The notes beneath the pieces are model-generated. The model was given only the letters and a program-made list of their open reading frames with translations, was not told the DNA's origin and did not search any database. Source: UBA2199 sp964628035 (lineage in GTDB: Bacteria; Acidobacteriota; Aminicenantia; UBA2199). From it: a stretch of DNA of 64,000 bases. The stretch's first letter is position 1. Each line of letters opens with the position of its first letter. The position numbers and the translations under genes are program-made. The stretch lies in NCBI GenBank assembly GCA_964628035.1, contig CAZVPI010000002.1, forward strand, positions 124,001-188,000, read 5' to 3'. Positions 62,548-64,000 of the stretch are shown piece by piece.

Positions 62548-63237
62548 TCAGCGGTAACTCTCGCGCTCCAGCTTCTTGAGTACGCGGTACAGCCGGCGCT
62601 CGTCGTCGGTCAGCACGATGCGGCTGTTCCTCTGCGTCTGCTCCTCCCTGCGGATCACCCCCAGGTCGACGGTGAAGCCGATCTTCTTGAACGCCCTCCT
62701 GACGCCGGGATGGCCGGCGAGCAGCGCCTCGTAGCTGACGACGATGCTCTTGGGCATGTTCTCGTGGGCGGCGACCAGGGCGTTGTTGTTGTCGAACCAG
62801 CTGAGCTTGAACTGGGAGATGCCGCGCTTGTACATGCTGGAGCGGACGTCGGCCGGGTGGCGGAAGATGAAGACCACGCGCATCTTCCTGTCCTTGGCGA
62901 TATGGCGGAAGAAGAACAGGGCCGGGATGTGGACGATCTTGAGGCCGGTCAGCCCGCCGCAGTTGAGGCGCTCGACGATGCGGTTCAGCTCGACGACGTT
63001 CTCCTCGGTCATGGCCTTTTCGATCAGCTTCTTTTCCAGCTCCTTGCCGGTCTCCAGTTCGAAGTACCCCGACTTGTTGTACTCGTCGCCGCCGAAATCG
63101 GAGGGGAACTCGACGCCGGCGCTCTGCAGCAGCTGGCAGGCCAGCGACGTGCCGCTGCGCGGGTGTCCGGCGACGAAGATGCCGTTCTTCAGGACGATCG
63201 GGCGAATTTCCTTCTTTTCGGGCGACAGGTTTTCCAC
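62548..63237 (-). CDS. P-loop sulfotransferase-family protein
   Basis: A 229-residue cytosolic enzyme. The 5'-phosphosulfate loop is FVAGHPRSGTSLACQLL (residues 21-37) and the 3'-phosphate site is VVFIFRHPADVRSSMYKRG near residue 121. It should transfer sulfate from PAPS to an unknown acceptor. The window also encodes a PAPS-making operon (cysC-sat). It has its own promoter and a GGAGG site, and is followed by the DUF3467 gene. Confidence 0.85.
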   Translation of the reverse strand: MENLSPEKKEIRPIVLKNGIFVAGHPRSGTSLACQLLQSAGVEFPSDFGGDEYNKSGYFELETGKELEKKLIEKAMTEENVVELNRIVERLNCGGLTGLKIVHIPALFFFRHIAKDRKMRVVFIFRHPADVRSSMYKRGISQFKLSWFDNNNALVAAHENMPKSIVVSYEALLAGHPGVRRAFKKIGFTVDLGVIRREEQTQRNSRIVLTDDERRLYRVLKKLERESYR

Positions 63238-63267
63238 GTAGGCCTCCGTGCTCGAGTTGGAAAGGGC

Positions 63268-63278
63268 ATTATAGCACA
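63268..63278 (-). promoter_or_regulatory. Extended -10 promoter for the sulfotransferase gene
   Basis: Minus strand: TGTGCTATAAT (63278-63268). No consensus -35. The leader is about 24 bases with CGGAGG. Confidence 0.6.
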
Positions 63279-63300
63279 GGGTTGCGTGAATCCGGAAACT

Positions 63301-63404
63301 CGGCGTAAGGCGTAAGGTGAAGGGCGCAGGGCAGCCGCATGAACACGATCTGATTCATGGGATGGCTTTCCCCTTGCGCCTTACGCCCTACGCCTTACGC
63401 CAAG
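63301..63404. repeat. Palindromic heptamer-repeat spacer element (best copy)
   Basis: Left arm GGCGTAA, GGCGTAA, GGTGAAG, GGCGCAG (63302-63329). Right arm TTGCGCC, TTACGCC, CTACGCC, TTACGCC (63374-63401), then AAG. The arms can form an imperfect 28-bp stem. The loop has its own ATGAA / TTCAT palindrome. It lies between divergent genes. Confidence 0.85.
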
Positions 63405-63423
63405 CACCCGATTCTGTTAGAAT
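63395..63423 (+). promoter_or_regulatory. Promoter for the terminal gene (near-leaderless), -35 inside the heptamer element
   Basis: TTACGC (63395-63400), a 17-base spacer, TAGAAT (63418-63423). The start would be near 63430, two bases before the ATG at 63432. The -35-like box is the last heptamer of the palindromic element. Confidence 0.5.
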
Positions 63424-63431
63424 GACTGCTT

Positions 63432-64000
63432 ATGGAGAAGTTCAAGGTTCAGCTGCATGAAGAAAGCCAGTCGCTGCGCTTTGGGCTGGACAGCCGCGGC
63501 CGCCGCGAGTTTTCGCTGTCGCGGCGCAGCGGCGTGCTCGAGCGGGCCTTCGACGGCAGCTGGAAGAGCCGCGCCCTGGAAACCGGCTCGCGCGAGGAGG
63601 CGGAACGTGTGCTGGACTGGAAGCCCGGCCCGCGCACGGCCGGCGAGCCCGCCGGCCCGGCCGCCGATGCCGGCGAGTTCCTCGAGGCCGGCGCTGCGCT
63701 CAGCCGCCGGCTGCAGGGCCTCGACCTCCAGGAGTGGAGCCTGCTTCTCCGCGGCGCCTGGACGCGGCGGCGGATCCGCAACGCCCGCTGCCAGGACGTC
63801 GGCACCTCCTTCCGCCATTGCGCCGTCACCGTGCGCTGCCGGGCCCGCTCCCAGGCGCAGGAACTGGAGGTCGGCGAGGGGAGCGCCGAAGGCCTGAAAT
63901 TCAACCTGGACGGGCTGGCGGGCCGCGTCGCCGAGGCCGTGCAGGCGCAGCGCCAACGCCGCCGCGTGGCCTTCGACGAGCCGGTGCCGGTCGTCCTGCA
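63432..64000 (+). CDS. N-terminal part of a probable TldD/PmbA-like protein, cut by window edge
   Basis: The frame is open from the ATG at 63432 to the end (about 189 codons). It starts MEKFKVQLHEESQSLRFGLDSRGRREFSLS. The last part, LAGRVAEAVQAQRQRRRVAFDEPVPVVL, resembles the segment of TldD/PmbA metalloproteases just before their catalytic domain. The N-terminal half is Arg/Ala-rich and weakly conserved. The identification is tentative because the metal-binding motif would lie beyond the edge. Confidence 0.55.
   Translation, partial: MEKFKVQLHEESQSLRFGLDSRGRREFSLSRRSGVLERAFDGSWKSRALETGSREEAERVLDWKPGPRTAGEPAGPAADAGEFLEAGAALSRRLQGLDLQEWSLLLRGAWTRRRIRNARCQDVGTSFRHCAVTVRCRARSQAQELEVGEGSAEGLKFNLDGLAGRVAEAVQAQRQRRRVAFDEPVPVVL

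Overview
The window is a GC-rich bacterial chromosome segment of ordinary gene density. No phage, insertion sequence or CRISPR array is visible. The organism is a Gram-negative (diderm): there are outer-membrane beta-barrels, a TonB/ExbB/ExbD set, lipoproteins, a MacA-type adaptor and an RlpA/SPOR protein. The gene mix (UpxY-type antiterminator, DUF3467, LarB, Mut7-C, M28 peptidase, many GNAT/DUF families) and the GC content suggest an Acidobacteriota/Aminicenantes-like lineage. That placement is inference; no rRNA is present to confirm it.

Layout. 1-2.5 kb: end of a TCA block (fumarase beta, sucC, sucD). 2.5-9.9 kb: two small beta-barrel proteins, recO with a LysE exporter, feoAB, a UDP-glucuronate decarboxylase and a TPR protein. 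9.9-16.1 kb: tgt, yajC, secD, secF, then tonB, exbB and exbD. 16.1-18.7 kb: an SPFH/zinc-ribbon operon with a lipid kinase. 18.8-22.3 kb: gapA, pgk, tpiA, secG, tRNA-Leu and tRNA-Ser. 22.3-31.3 kb: a RodZ-like protein and a helical-repeat protein, then a PAPS-forming operon (antiterminator, cysC, sat, phosphodiesterase), then TlpA, rubrerythrin, nitroreductase and rnhA. 31.3-36.0 kb: tandem RNA hairpins, a response regulator and a molybdenum-cofactor operon behind a long structured leader. 36.3-41.9 kb: a zinc peptidase/ATP-grasp pair and a MacAB-type efflux operon. 42.0-45.6 kb: a membrane acyltransferase-like protein, DUF362, larB and Mut7-C. 45.9-54.9 kb: a 9 kb minus-strand operon running pilT, alaS, slt, membrane protein, lipid kinase, peptide-binding lipoprotein and AAA ATPase. 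54.9-64 kb: rlpA, a diguanylate cyclase response regulator, argF, secreted proteins, GNAT/DUF2156, a sulfotransferase with DUF3467, and the start of a probable TldD/PmbA-like gene.

Three genome-level signals stand out. (1) Well-formed sigma-70-type promoters (TTGNNN, mostly 17 bp, TANNNT, often with an extended TGC before the -10) sit so close to seven start codons that the mRNAs should be leaderless or nearly so. (2) Five intergenic spacers carry palindromic elements built from a seven-base unit (GGCGTAA-like on one arm, TTACGCC-like on the other). (3) The Moco operon has a roughly 170-nt structured leader ending at the ribosome-binding site of an 18-codon leader peptide. That peptide overlaps moeA, which has no visible Shine-Dalgarno sequence of its own. 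Gene boundaries here rest on reading frames, ribosome-binding sites and promoters read by eye; no database search was possible.
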